Below, piece after piece: positions 22,529 to 30,496 of a stretch of 38,524 bases of DNA; positions within the stretch are counted from its first letter, which is position 1, and every line of letters begins with the position of its first letter. The position numbers and the translations under genes are program-made. Origin of the DNA: an uncultured Clostridia bacterium (lineage in GTDB: Bacteria; Bacillota; Clostridia; Lachnospirales; Anaerotignaceae). Under the pieces are notes generated by a model. The model saw only the letters and a program-made list of their open reading frames with translations. It did no database searches and had not been told where the DNA came from. The stretch lies in NCBI GenBank assembly GCA_945868505.1, contig CAMBLO010000024.1:1-38524 (forward strand). The letters run 5' to 3'.

Positions 22529-22723
22529 TTAATTACAATCTCGGTAGGTGGATTCCAATTTTTTGCGCATTTGTTTCCTTGCCTCTGTTAAAGTCATTTT
22601 CTGCAAATCTACATAGATACAATCTTGACAATTCCCTTGTACATCCAAAGAAATGTTGCTTAAAATACATTTGTTTTCTTCCCAATAAATACAAAAAAGA
22701 TTTTCACAAGATTTGATACTCAT
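22529..22723 (-). CDS. Small Cys-rich protein, divergent from XRE regulator
   Basis: 64-residue protein with five Cys in the first 35 residues (Cys6, 11, 19, 32, 35): FCIYWEENKC, SLDVQGNCQDC. The spacing looks like a small metal-binding domain seen in many short Clostridia proteins, though I cannot name the family. The C-terminal half is helical and charged (TEARKQMRKKLESTY). The ATG at 22723 follows GAGGTGAGTTT on the minus strand, a good ribosome site. It is transcribed away from the XRE regulator across a shared 89-bp region with two palindromes, so it is probably the regulator's target. Function unknown. Confidence 0.75.
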   Translation of the reverse strand: MSIKSCENLFCIYWEENKCILSNISLDVQGNCQDCIYVDLQKMTLTEARKQMRKKLESTYRDCN

Positions 22724-22745
22724 AAACTCACCTCACATATATTTT

Positions 22746-22785
22746 AGAGTTTATAACTCTTAAATGCAATAGAGTTTTAAACTCT
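22746..22785. promoter_or_regulatory. Two palindromic operators between divergent genes
   Basis: AGAGTTTATAACTCT (22746-22760) and AGAGTTTTAAACTCT (22771-22785): the same 6-bp arms AGAGTT/AACTCT around different 3-nt centres, 25 bp apart centre to centre (over two helical turns). Placed in the 89-bp gap between the Cys-rich gene and the XRE gene; most likely the XRE protein's own binding sites. Confidence 0.75.
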
Positions 22786-22812
22786 GTGGCATCTTAAAAA
22801 TGGTGATGCTAT

Positions 22813-23037
22813 ATGAAATATAATGAAAGAATTCGTGCATTGAGAGAAGATAATGATTTGAAACAACATCAAATTGCCGAACTTCTTCGTATTGGACAGA
22901 AAACATATTCCGACTACGAATTAGGGAAAACCCGTATTCCTTTGGAAAGTGTGATTATCCTTGCTGAATATTATGATGTAGATTTGAACTATATTTGCGG
23001 TGTCAGTGATGTGAAAGCAAGATTTCCGAAAAAATAA
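22813..23037 (+). CDS. XRE-family transcriptional regulator
   Basis: 74-residue protein that is a single helix-turn-helix domain of the Cro/cI type. IRALREDNDLKQHQIAELLRIGQKTYSDYELGKTRIPLESVIILAEYYDVDLNYICG is the full HTH_3 pattern. There is no extra sensing or dimerisation domain. The ATG at 22813 follows AATGGTGATGCTAT, a modest site. Palindromes directly upstream suggest it represses itself and the divergent Cys-rich gene. The locus is enclosed by inverted repeats, hinting at acquisition as a unit. A weak hairpin with T-run follows (about 23041-23073). Confidence 0.93.
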   Translation: MKYNERIRALREDNDLKQHQIAELLRIGQKTYSDYELGKTRIPLESVIILAEYYDVDLNYICGVSDVKARFPKK

Positions 23038-23128
23038 CAAGAGCGACTCTAAAGATGAGCCGCTTTCTTTTTAGGCGCACTGCGCCGCTTTTCTCCATGC
23101 CGTTTCAGGCATCGTGGGGAGGGGATTA

Positions 23129-23222
23129 CTAAGGGGAACATTGTTCCCTTTAGTTCGTTAGGAGGTTTGGAACCCATACGAAAGGGTTCCAAGTTTTTTG
23201 CAACTTTTTTTCAAAAAAAGTT
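23129..23222. repeat. Hairpin cluster after XRE gene, non-coding
   Basis: CTAAGGGGAA / TTCCCTTTAG (23129-23153), TTGGAACCC / GGGTTCCAA (23167-23192) and AACTTTTTTT / AAAAAAAGTT (23202-23222). Similar in style to the palindrome chains but with other linkers, so kept apart from that family. Confidence 0.6.
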
Positions 23223-23277
23223 GGGGATATGCTGTTGTTTTGCCAAGAAGCTTCTGGGGGTGGGCGAGTGCTGATAT

Positions 23278-23436
23278 TCACAAACCGCCATTTTCGCCCG
23301 ACTGGGCGCAAAGCTGTGGAATTGGGCTTTCGGGAACATGAATTTAGAGCCGGGCAGAAGGTTTGCCTGACCGCTATTTTGGCTCGAATGAGCCCAATCC
23401 TATTTTTTGAAAGAGAGAACATGAATTTAGAGCCGC
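23278..23436 (+). repeat. ~80-bp repeat unit, two tandem right copies
   Basis: Unit one runs from about 23278 (ACCGCCATTTTCGCCCG...GAACATGAATTTAGAGCC). Unit two starts at about 23358 (GGTTTGCCTGACCGCTATTTT) and ends with the same GAACATGAATTTAGAGCC. The shared 18-bp end is exact. Unit one mirrors 22197-22283. The 23038-23486 stretch has no gene apart from these repeats. Confidence 0.7.
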
Positions 23437-23458
23437 CGCTCTCCCATCAGCGCAAACA

Positions 23459-23490
23459 AAAAAGACCACAAATGTGGTCTTTCTTTTTAC
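23459..23490. terminator. Bidirectional terminator at mecA 3' end
   Basis: AAAGACCACA (23461-23470) / TGTGGTCTTT (23473-23482), A-rich before and T-rich after, so usable on both strands; it ends the minus-strand mecA transcript. Confidence 0.75.
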
Positions 23491-24137
23491 CCAAAAGTCT
23501 TTGCCAGCGCCTTCACGGCCTTATCCCCGATGATGGTTTCCCCATGCTCCAGAAGATAATATTTCGCCAGGGGCGTAGAAACGTGCTTCTGACCGTATTC
23601 CTTCAATACTAGTTCCAGTTCTTCAGAGGATTCCTCCGCAGTGTATGTATCCCCCTGCAGAACAAGGAAATACTTGTTTTCGTTTTTGTAAACAGCGCTT
23701 TCCCCTTTGAAGGTGCCATCCAGACGCAGGCTTACGCTGATGACATCATCCAGCGCGGGGAAGGAATAAATGAGAATGTCGGAATTTTGTTCCTCTCCAT
23801 GCTCCATGGTATCCATGGGCTTCTTCTTCCAGCGGCGCATTTCCTGCGCCTGACCCAGCAGATTTGCCCCTTTTTTCGCGCTTTTGTCTTTGTTTGTTAC
23901 CTTTGTTACGATGATCATGATGCCATCTGCCCCTGCGGGAACAGCTTCCACCATCAGAGGGGTGTTTTCGGAAATGAAATCCGATTCATCCAAAGCCTGC
24001 TCCATGATGTCGTGGAACAGCTTCTGGGTCTTTTCGGATGGTGTGATGAGATCCTCCAGTTGGATATCTCTTTCCTTCAGGTCATCCTTTGTCAGTGTCA
24101 GTTTTAGCTGATTTTCACTGATTCTTTCTATTTTCAT
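23487..24137 (-). CDS. mecA: Adaptor protein MecA
   Basis: 216-residue cytoplasmic adaptor that brings substrates to the ClpC protease in Bacillota; in Bacillus it controls competence. The N-terminus MKIERISENQLKLTLTKDDLKERDI is the family's substrate-binding domain, followed by LFHDIMEQALDESDF and VEAVPAGADGIMIIVTK. A charged linker (about 85-125) leads to the C-terminal ClpC-binding domain (FPALDDVISVSLRL ... KYYLLEHGETIIGDKAVKAL). Length is normal. The ATG at 24137 follows AAGGGAGTGATACC on the minus strand. Faces away from the following plus-strand gene; the 165-bp gap between them must carry both promoters. Confidence 0.93.
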   Translation of the reverse strand: MKIERISENQLKLTLTKDDLKERDIQLEDLITPSEKTQKLFHDIMEQALDESDFISENTPLMVEAVPAGADGIMIIVTKVTNKDKSAKKGANLLGQAQEMRRWKKKPMDTMEHGEEQNSDILIYSFPALDDVISVSLRLDGTFKGESAVYKNENKYFLVLQGDTYTAEESSEELELVLKEYGQKHVSTPLAKYYLLEHGETIIGDKAVKALAKTFG

Positions 24138-24302
24138 GGTATCACTCCCTTATGCTTTCACAAGGAACGGTCAGTTTTATCACTATACAATCTTTTGGAT
24201 TTATAGTATAGTATATGCAATTGGCGAGGAGATGTAAAGAGGAGAAACCCGCCAAAGTTTTTAAAATTTTGTGAACAATTCAAGGAAACGGAGGAGGATA
24301 AA

Positions 24303-25919
24303 GTGAAAAAATCGCGTTCGATTCTCATTATTTTGACCCTGCTTATTTGGGCGGGGATGTTCTATTATTATTTGCCTGCTTTGAATATCCATTCGCAGGA
24401 AAGCTGGATGTTCTTTGTTGTAGCCATTGCCATTGGGCTGGTGCTGAATTTCTGGTCCATCTTCAAGGTGCTGTTTTTGGTGCGGAACGGCGACCCTGTG
24501 GAACGGGGGGAAAGATGGAAAACGGCGAAACGCCTGCTGATTCTTCCCGTTGCTCTCTGCATCGTTTATGGCGTGGGCACGCTGCTGTCCTCTCCTATTT
24601 TGCGGGCATCGGCTTACCATCAGCTGCTGGATGTGCAGACGGGGGATTTTGCCAACGATATCCATGAGGTAGATTACGACCAGATTCCTATTTTGGACAG
24701 GGATTCTGCGGCAAAGCTGGCAGAAAGAGAAATGGGCAGCATGGTAGACATGGTTTCCCAGTATGAAGTCAGCCCCTATTTCAACCAAATCAATTACCAA
24801 GGCAAGCCTGTCCGTGTGACACCCTTGCAGTATGGCGATATCATCAAATGGTTCACCAACCGCAGCACAGGGATTCCTGCCTATATCAGCATCGATATGA
24901 CCACTCAGGATGTGGACCTCATCAAACTGGAAGAGGGCATCAAGATCTCCCCTTTCGAACATTTCGGCAGAAATTTGAACCGCTACATCCGTTTCCGTTA
25001 CCCCACAGCCATGATCCATTCCTATAATTTTGAAATCAACGACGATGGTGTGCCCTATTGGGTATGCGCGGTGGAGGATAAGACCATTGGTCTTTTCGGC
25101 GGTACGGATATCAAAGGTGCTATCATTATCAATGCTGCCACTGGGGAGCATCAGTATTATGATGTAGCAGACGTACCCACATGGGTAGACAAGGTATATG
25201 ATTCTGCCCTTTTGGTAGAGCAGTATGACTACTATGGTACATTGAAGAACGGCTTCATCAACAGCATCTTCGGGCAGAGGGGCTGTCTGAAATCCACAGA
25301 GGGCTATAATTATATCGCTCTGGACGATGATGTTTGGGTATACACAGGTGTTACTTCCATCGGCGGGGATGAATCCAACGTTGGTTTTGTCCTGATGAAT
25401 TCCCGTACGAAGGAAACGAAATATTACCAGATTTCCGGTGCCAAGGAAATTTCCGCTATGTCCTCGGCGGAAGGGCAGGTACAGCATTTGAATTATGTGG
25501 CAACCTTCCCCATCCTGCTGAATATCGCCGATGAGCCCACCTATTTCCTTTCCCTGAAGGATAATGCGGGCTTGGTGAAGAAATACGCCATGGTAAATAT
25601 CCAGAAATATCAGATTGTAGCCATTGGGGACACTGTGGCGGAATGTGAAAAGGTTTACCGCAACCTGATGGCAGGCAGCGGCATCGAAACGGTAGATACC
25701 TCCAAAGCCCAGACCATTACCGGCACCATTTCCATGATGAAGGATATCGTTTCCGAAGGGAACACCTACTGGTATCTGATGCTGGAAGGCAATGATGCCT
25801 TGTTCGAAGGGAAAGCCAAGGATAACCTGGAAATCCTGAAAAAACAGGTTGGCAGCAACGTGACATTGGAATATGTGCCCCAGTCCGCCGATGTGAATGC
25901 CATCATTTCCGTGAAATAA
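24303..25919 (+). CDS. Large uncharacterised membrane protein
   Basis: 538-residue protein I cannot assign to a named family. Three hydrophobic segments lie in the first ~100 residues (ILIILTLLIWAGMFYYYLP, SWMFFVVAIAIGLVLNFW, LLILPVALCIVYGVGTLL). The remaining ~430 residues are probably outside the cell: aromatic and Asp-rich, with ISPFEHFGRNLNRYIRFRYP, INDDGVPYWVCAVEDKTIGL and VPTWVDKVYDSALLVEQYDYYG. The last ~70 residues (ITGTISMMKDIVSEGNTYWYLMLEG) look like a small beta-barrel. Start is GTG at 24303 after AACGGAGGAGGATAAA. Monocistronic: divergent from mecA and closed by a terminator. No catalytic motif visible. Confidence 0.85.
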   Translation: MKKSRSILIILTLLIWAGMFYYYLPALNIHSQESWMFFVVAIAIGLVLNFWSIFKVLFLVRNGDPVERGERWKTAKRLLILPVALCIVYGVGTLLSSPILRASAYHQLLDVQTGDFANDIHEVDYDQIPILDRDSAAKLAEREMGSMVDMVSQYEVSPYFNQINYQGKPVRVTPLQYGDIIKWFTNRSTGIPAYISIDMTTQDVDLIKLEEGIKISPFEHFGRNLNRYIRFRYPTAMIHSYNFEINDDGVPYWVCAVEDKTIGLFGGTDIKGAIIINAATGEHQYYDVADVPTWVDKVYDSALLVEQYDYYGTLKNGFINSIFGQRGCLKSTEGYNYIALDDDVWVYTGVTSIGGDESNVGFVLMNSRTKETKYYQISGAKEISAMSSAEGQVQHLNYVATFPILLNIADEPTYFLSLKDNAGLVKKYAMVNIQKYQIVAIGDTVAECEKVYRNLMAGSGIETVDTSKAQTITGTISMMKDIVSEGNTYWYLMLEGNDALFEGKAKDNLEILKKQVGSNVTLEYVPQSADVNAIISVK

Positions 25920-25936
25920 AAATCCAAATTATAAAT

Positions 25937-25985
25937 CAAAGGAGCAAGTCTGTGTAAAATAACCCGCAAAGGCTTGCTCCTTTTG
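25937..25985 (+). terminator. Terminator after large membrane protein
   Basis: AAAGGAGCAAG (25938-25948) pairs with CTTGCTCCTTT (25973-25983) with a long loop, then T-rich sequence. Confidence 0.7.
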
Positions 25986-26034
25986 CTTTCCAGAAAAAAG
26001 AACCTTACAAAACTTTTAATTTCTGTTCCTTTGG

Positions 26035-26063
26035 TTGACACTTTCGCGATAAAAATGTAGAAT
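26035..26063 (+). promoter_or_regulatory. Sigma-A promoter of the LysM gene and rho
   Basis: TTGACA at 26035-26040, 17 nt spacer, TAGAAT at 26058-26063. Confidence 0.8.
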
Positions 26064-26140
26064 ATATAAGATAAAATGCAGAAATTGTGTAGATTTGTAA
26101 ATAAAGAGAAATCTTTAAGATAAATTTTGGAGGTAAAATC

Positions 26141-27253
26141 ATGAGTGAGGATAAATTTGAAAATACAAATGGTTCCAAGGGTCTGAGTGATACAGATAAA
26201 GGCTATTATGAAGACCTGTATAACGACCTGCCCAAGGAAGTGGTGGATATCCTGATGCAGACCCACCCTCTCATGGGGAAAAATGACGATGTGGAAGCGA
26301 CAGCATACCGTGCCCGCCGTCCCCAGAGAAGAGAGGATGTGGAAGAGGTCAGAGAAGCAAGAATGCAGCAGGTAAGCAATGAGATCAACGAAGTGAGCAG
26401 AGCGCCCCAGCAGGAAGGGGATCCCACACGCTATGTTTCCCGCCGTGCAAGAAATACAGGCATTGTATCCGAAGATCTGGATGGAATGTATACTTCCGCA
26501 CCTGCCGGGAATACAATGAATCAGGACGACTATGACGACGGCATCCAGTATGTCAGCGTGATCCCTGCCCGTAAAAAATCCAAGATCGTGGAGGAAGTGA
26601 CCCTGCAGACAACGGCAGCCCCTGCAAAGCGCAGCAGAAAAGCCAGAAAAGAAAAAGAACCTATGCCCTTTGAAGATATGGGCAGAGACAGCAGAGATAA
26701 CCGTCCCCGTTACGAAGACCTGGATTTCGAAGAAAGAGCAAAACAGGAACATCTGGACAGTCTTTACGATGATGATTACGATGATGACGATTTCGGCGGC
26801 GGCAGAAGCAAGCTGGTTATCATATTGGGTATTATTGCGCTGGCTTTGATTATTTTCCTGATCTTCCGCACCGTGAGCCTGAACAGCAAGCTGGAGGAAG
26901 CTCAGAATCAGTTGACACAGACAGAAGAATACAAAGAAAAATATGAAAATATCCAGTTGGAAAAAATGCAGCTGGAAGAAGAACTGGACAGCCTGAAAAA
27001 TCCTGACGGCAACGCAGAAAAAACTGACGATTCAGCGGAAAGCACTGATAAGAAGGATTCCGAAAGCAAACCCGCATCTTCTACAACCAGCGGTTCCACA
27101 ACGGAATACACTGTACAGGATGGCGATACCGCTTGGAAGATTGCACAGAAGTTCTTGGGCAACGGTGCAGAATATCAGAAGATTCTGGATGCCAACGGCT
27201 TGAAGGAAAGCGATCCTCTGAAACCCGGCAGTAAGATTAAGATTCCCAAATAA
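26141..27253 (+). CDS. Single-pass membrane protein with C-terminal LysM domain
   Basis: 370-residue protein. The first ~225 residues are charged and low-complexity (Arg-rich AYRARRPQRRED, Asp tract DDDYDDDDFGGG) and should be cytoplasmic. One membrane helix follows (about 227-245, LVIILGIIALALIIFLIF). Outside come a coiled coil (LNSKLEEAQNQLTQTEEYKEKYENIQLEKMQLEEELDSL split over ~45 residues), a Ser/Thr/Lys linker, and a LysM domain (EYTVQDGDTAWKIAQKFLG...LKPGSKIKIPK) binding peptidoglycan. Type II orientation without a cleavable signal. The ATG at 26141 follows TTTTGGAGGTAAAATC. rho follows after 15 bp, so the two are probably cotranscribed. Cellular role unknown. Confidence 0.9.
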   Translation: MSEDKFENTNGSKGLSDTDKGYYEDLYNDLPKEVVDILMQTHPLMGKNDDVEATAYRARRPQRREDVEEVREARMQQVSNEINEVSRAPQQEGDPTRYVSRRARNTGIVSEDLDGMYTSAPAGNTMNQDDYDDGIQYVSVIPARKKSKIVEEVTLQTTAAPAKRSRKARKEKEPMPFEDMGRDSRDNRPRYEDLDFEERAKQEHLDSLYDDDYDDDDFGGGRSKLVIILGIIALALIIFLIFRTVSLNSKLEEAQNQLTQTEEYKEKYENIQLEKMQLEEELDSLKNPDGNAEKTDDSAESTDKKDSESKPASSTTSGSTTEYTVQDGDTAWKIAQKFLGNGAEYQKILDANGLKESDPLKPGSKIKIPK

Positions 27254-27268
27254 GAACAGGAGAATAGC

Positions 27269-28681
27269 ATGAGTGAATTGGAAAAGAAAACTCTTGCGGA
27301 ATTGAGAATGATGGCAAAGGAAATGGGGATTCTCTCCATTTCCGGCCTGAAAAAAAGTGAATTGATAGAGAAGATCAAAGAAAAGCAGTCCTCTGCTGTG
27401 CAAGAAGAACACCCTGTGAAAGACACACGGGAGGAACTTTCTGTGCAGCAGGCGACTGCTTATGGTTTTTCTCCGAAAAAAACCGACGAAAAAACCGAAA
27501 TTCCGCAGGAACAAACTGAAAAAGAAAAATTGATGGAGCATGGAGAAATGGGGGAAGGCATCTTAGAGGTGCTGCCCGATGGCTATGGCTTCCTGCGGGC
27601 GGAAAACTGCCTGCCCGGTGCCAATGACGTATACGTTTCTCCTGCCCAGATCAGAAGATTCAATCTGAAAACCGGGGACAGGGTGAAGGGAAATGTGCGC
27701 CCTGCCCGGGAAGGGGAAAAGGTCGGCGGGCTCATTTATGTGCAGACCGTCAATGGGGATGCGCCCTATCTTGCCATCCGCCGCCCCAATTTTGAGGACT
27801 TAACTCCCATCTATCCCGAGGAAAAGCTGCATCTGGAAACGGAAAAAGATGAGCTTTCCGGGCGTATCATCGACCTGATTGCCCCCATCGGCAAGGGGCA
27901 GAGGGGGATGATCGTTGCACCGCCTAAGGTGGGCAAGACCATTTTGCTGACGAAAATGGCTAATGCCATCACCCGCAACCATAAGGAAGTCCACTTGATC
28001 GTGCTGTTGATTGATGAACGTCCCGAAGAGGTGACGGATATTCAGCGTTCCATCGAAGGGGAAAACGTGCAGATTGTGTATTCCACCTTTGACGAGGAGC
28101 CGGAGCATCATAAGAAGGTGACGGAGATGGTGCTGGAGCGGGCAAAGCGTATGGTGGAGCAGGGGAAAGACTTAGTTATCCTGCTGGATAGCATCACCCG
28201 TCTGGCCCGTGCCTATAACCTGACCATTCCCCCCAGTGGACGTACCCTTTCCGGCGGGCTGGACCCTGCGGCCCTCTATATGCCCAAGCGGTTTTTCGGC
28301 GCAGCCAGAAATATCGAAAACGGCGGCAGCCTGACCATCCTTGCCACGGCCCTGGTGGATACGGGCAGCAAAATGGACGAGGTGGTTTTCGAGGAATTCA
28401 AGGGCACCGGCAATATGGAGCTGGTTTTGGATAAGCGCATGGCGGAGCGGCGGATTTTCCCCGCTGTGGATATCATCAAATCCGGTACCAGAAGGGAAGA
28501 AAAGCTTTTCACGGCGGAAGAGCTGGAATGTAACTATGCCCTGCGCCGTATGGCAACTACCCTCAGCCATACAGACATGACGGAAGGTTTTTTCGACCTG
28601 ATGCGAAAGACAAAAAACAATCAGGAGTTCATGGAACGGCTGCCCGTTTGGGAAAAAATGTTGGGCTTCCATGATAAATAA
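27269..28681 (+). CDS. rho: Transcription termination factor Rho
   Basis: 470-residue hexameric RNA helicase that ends transcription. An N-terminal SAP-like domain ([28 protein letters not shown]) comes first. A short hydrophilic insert (about 45-95) follows, then the cold-shock-type RNA-binding domain ([32 protein letters not shown]). Walker [10 protein letters not shown] is at 216-224, with [12 protein letters not shown] and the Q-loop [10 protein letters not shown]. The C-terminal RHO core ([27 protein letters not shown]) is intact. The ATG at 27269 follows ACAGGAGAATAGC. Gene order rho-rpmE-DUF1385-prmC-prfA is common in Clostridia. Confidence 0.98.
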   Translation: MSELEKKTLAELRMMAKEMGILSISGLKKSELIEKIKEKQSSAVQEEHPVKDTREELSVQQATAYGFSPKKTDEKTEIPQEQTEKEKLMEHGEMGEGILEVLPDGYGFLRAENCLPGANDVYVSPAQIRRFNLKTGDRVKGNVRPAREGEKVGGLIYVQTVNGDAPYLAIRRPNFEDLTPIYPEEKLHLETEKDELSGRIIDLIAPIGKGQRGMIVAPPKVGKTILLTKMANAITRNHKEVHLIVLLIDERPEEVTDIQRSIEGENVQIVYSTFDEEPEHHKKVTEMVLERAKRMVEQGKDLVILLDSITRLARAYNLTIPPSGRTLSGGLDPAALYMPKRFFGAARNIENGGSLTILATALVDTGSKMDEVVFEEFKGTGNMELVLDKRMAERRIFPAVDIIKSGTRREEKLFTAEELECNYALRRMATTLSHTDMTEGFFDLMRKTKNNQEFMERLPVWEKMLGFHDK

Positions 28682-28743
28682 AGGTTTGGCCTGTACAAAA
28701 TACACATAAATTCCCAGACTGCGGATTTGTGAGAGTTTTCTTG

Positions 28744-28772
28744 TTGCAAAAACGGCGTAATTATGCTAAAAT
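28744..28772 (+). promoter_or_regulatory. Sigma-A promoter of rpmE
   Basis: TTGCAA at 28744-28749, 17 nt spacer, TAAAAT at 28767-28772. Confidence 0.7.
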
Positions 28773-28836
28773 ACCCTTGTTGTCTTTAAATAACGTAGAT
28801 TATTGATCAACGAATATGGAAAATGAGGTGAAAAAA

Positions 28837-29040
28837 ATGCGCGAAGGTATCCATCCCGAATACAAACAGGTAACAGTAAGATGCAACTGCGGTAACGAAT
28901 TCGTAACAGGTTCCACAAAGGACGAAATCAGAGTCGAAGTTTGCTCCAAATGCCACCCCTTCTACACAGGCAGCCAGAAACTGCTTCTGGAAGCTGGCGG
29001 TAGAGTTGAAAAATTCAACAAAAAATACGGCAGAAAGTAA
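28837..29040 (+). CDS. rpmE: 50S ribosomal protein L31 (zinc type)
   Basis: 67-residue large-subunit protein. [22 protein letters not shown] and [14 protein letters not shown] are diagnostic; the CxC and CxxC cysteines make it the zinc-binding (C+) form, unlike the C- form used in zinc limitation. The ATG at 28837 follows GAGGTGAAAAAA; an in-frame ATG at 28816 lies before that site and is rejected. Own promoter and strong terminator make it monocistronic. Regular codon use indicates high expression. Confidence 0.97.
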   Translation: MREGIHPEYKQVTVRCNCGNEFVTGSTKDEIRVEVCSKCHPFYTGSQKLLLEAGGRVEKFNKKYGRK

Positions 29041-29050
29041 TGTAAAAGAC

Positions 29051-29085
29051 AAAAGGGCGAAGCGAATGCTTTCGCCCTTTTTTTC
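29051..29085 (+). terminator. Terminator after rpmE
   Basis: AAAGGGCGAA (29052-29061) / TTCGCCCTTT (29071-29080), followed by TTTT. Confidence 0.85.
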
Positions 29086-29113
29086 GTAGAAAAGAGAATG
29101 GCTTCGGCGAATG

Positions 29114-29142
29114 TTGTAAAATACAGGATAATATGCTAGGAT
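29114..29142 (+). promoter_or_regulatory. Promoter of the holin-like toxin mRNA
   Basis: TTGTAA (29114-29119), 17 nt spacer, TAGGAT (29137-29142); predicted start near 29149, giving a ~58-nt leader. Confidence 0.6.
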
Positions 29143-29206
29143 AAATATAAGGAAACCGTGATGGGTGGCTGACCTCCAAGTTTAACTAGGGATTGGGAGT
29201 GGTGCG

Positions 29207-29293
29207 ATGAGTACTTATGAAGTATTTATGATTGTACTTACATTTGGCTTGTTTTTGGTTGCACTGCTCTCTTATATCGATAAGAGAAAATAA
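29207..29293 (+). CDS. Putative holin-like type I toxin peptide
   Basis: 28-residue peptide starting MSTYEVFMIVLTFGLFL, with one membrane helix and a basic end SYIDKRK. This is the layout of the putative holin-like toxins (PF16935; relatives of the TxpA/Fst type), small peptides that damage the membrane when overproduced. The ATG at 29207 follows GGGAGTGGTGCG. Mechanism features support it: a promoter upstream; a leader segment GGTGGCTGACCTC (29164-29176) complementary at 12 of 13 positions to GAGGTCAACCACC (29351-29363) past the stop, which would fold the mRNA ends together; and a converging antisense RNA gene over the 3' region. No phage genes are near. Confidence 0.82.
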   Translation: MSTYEVFMIVLTFGLFLVALLSYIDKRK

Positions 29294-29296
29294 AAT

Positions 29297-29387
29297 AGGC
29301 TACCCCTCATAGAATCTTGACCGGATTTATGGGGCAGCCTTAAGCCTGTCGAGGTCAACCACCAATAGCCGTGGCGGTTTTCTACTT
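29297..29387 (-). ncRNA. Antisense RNA antitoxin of the holin-like toxin
   Basis: Predicted ~90-nt RNA on the minus strand. It starts after the promoter at 29422-29394 and ends at a terminator formed by AGGCTGCCCC (29340-29331) and GGGGTAGCCT (29306-29297), followed on that strand by ATTTTATTTT. It overlaps the toxin mRNA 3' part, including the segment that pairs with the toxin leader, and so should trigger degradation or block folding, as in txpA/RatA. Confidence 0.72.
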
Positions 29388-29393
29388 AGTTTT

Positions 29394-29422
29394 ATTATAA
29401 CAATATGATTTGAGTTTGTAAA
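29394..29422 (-). promoter_or_regulatory. Sigma-A promoter of the antisense RNA
   Basis: On the minus strand TTTACA (29422-29417), 17 nt spacer, TATAAT (29399-29394). Stronger by consensus than the toxin promoter, as expected for a type I antitoxin. Confidence 0.75.
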
Positions 29423-29569
29423 GCATTCGCAGATTCTCTGTGGGTGTTTTTTTGTGAGCTTTTTTGGAGCGAAAGAAGGTTCTGTTCACAGTTTATTCAA
29501 AAATTTTATCAACAAACCTGCGGGATTTATGGTATAATAAATAATTAGCGAAAAGGAGGTTGAGACAAT

Positions 29570-30496
29570 ATGTCTGAATATAAAGAACGCCGCACCAACA
29601 TCGGCGGTCAGGCGGTCATCGAGGGCGTTATGATGCGCGGAAAAAAGATTTGCGCCATGGCAGTGCGAAACCCTGAAGGGGAAATTGTGATTGAAAAGAA
29701 GGACTGGGGCGGCCTGGGAAAGAAGGGTATTTTCAAATATCCCATTTTCCGCGGCATGGCGGCCTTTGTGGATTCTCTGGTGAGTGGCACAAAAATTCTG
29801 ATGCGCTCTGCGGAAATCGCCGGGGAAGGCTGGGAGGAGGAAGAGCTTTCCCCCTTCGAGCAATGGCTGACGGACAAGCTGGGGGATAAAATCAACGATA
29901 TCCTCATTTATTTCAGTGTGTTCCTGTCTCTGGTTTTGGGTATGGGGCTGTTTTTTGTCCTGCCTGTAGCCATTGGGAATCTTTTTAAGTCCGTTGTTCC
30001 CACATGGGGGCTGGGCGTCATTGAAGGCCTGATTCGTATTGGTATTTTTCTGGCATATCTGTGGCTGATTTCCCGTATGAAGGAAATCCGTCGGGTGTTC
30101 CAGTATCATGGAGCAGAGCATAAGACCATTGCCTGCTTTGAAAGCGGCAAGGAACTGACGGTGGAAAACGTGCGCCCCTGCACAAGGCTCCATAAACGCT
30201 GCGGCACCAGCTTTCTGCTGTTCGTTATGCTGATTTCCATGGTGGTGTTCTTTTTTGTCCGCACTGATGTATTCCTTCTTCGTTTGGTGACAAGAATCTG
30301 TCTGGTGCCTTTTATCGCAGGCATTTCCTATGAAGTCATCCGCTGGGCGGGCAAATCCGAAAGCGGTCTGGTAAAGCTTGTCAGCGCACCGGGGCTGTGC
30401 CTGCAGAAGCTGACCACAGCGGAGCCGGACGATAGTCAGATTGAATGTGCCATTGCGGCCATGAAAGGGGTTCTGGAAGATGAACCGGAAGAATAA
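29570..30496 (+). CDS. DUF1385 membrane protein (YqhQ-like)
   Basis: 308-residue membrane protein of the DUF1385 family, function unknown. The family opening is RTNIGGQAVIEGVMMRGKK, then a central YHGAEHKTIACFESGKELTVENVRPCTRLHKRCGTSFLL that carries conserved His, Glu and Cys and might bind a metal. Four or five hydrophobic helices are visible (for example LIYFSVFLSLVLGMGLFFVLP, LLFVMLISMVVFFFV). The ATG at 29570 follows AAAAGGAGGTTGAGACAAT. A TATAAT near 29533 is the likely -10. Overlaps prmC by 17 bp; this position before prmC-prfA is common in Clostridia. Confidence 0.94.
   Translation: MSEYKERRTNIGGQAVIEGVMMRGKKICAMAVRNPEGEIVIEKKDWGGLGKKGIFKYPIFRGMAAFVDSLVSGTKILMRSAEIAGEGWEEEELSPFEQWLTDKLGDKINDILIYFSVFLSLVLGMGLFFVLPVAIGNLFKSVVPTWGLGVIEGLIRIGIFLAYLWLISRMKEIRRVFQYHGAEHKTIACFESGKELTVENVRPCTRLHKRCGTSFLLFVMLISMVVFFFVRTDVFLLRLVTRICLVPFIAGISYEVIRWAGKSESGLVKLVSAPGLCLQKLTTAEPDDSQIECAIAAMKGVLEDEPEE

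Noticed and set aside
22231..22716. 161-codon open frame on the plus strand
   Set aside because: Runs across palindromes and the repeat unit, then antisense to the Cys-rich gene; no ribosome site; composition not protein-like.
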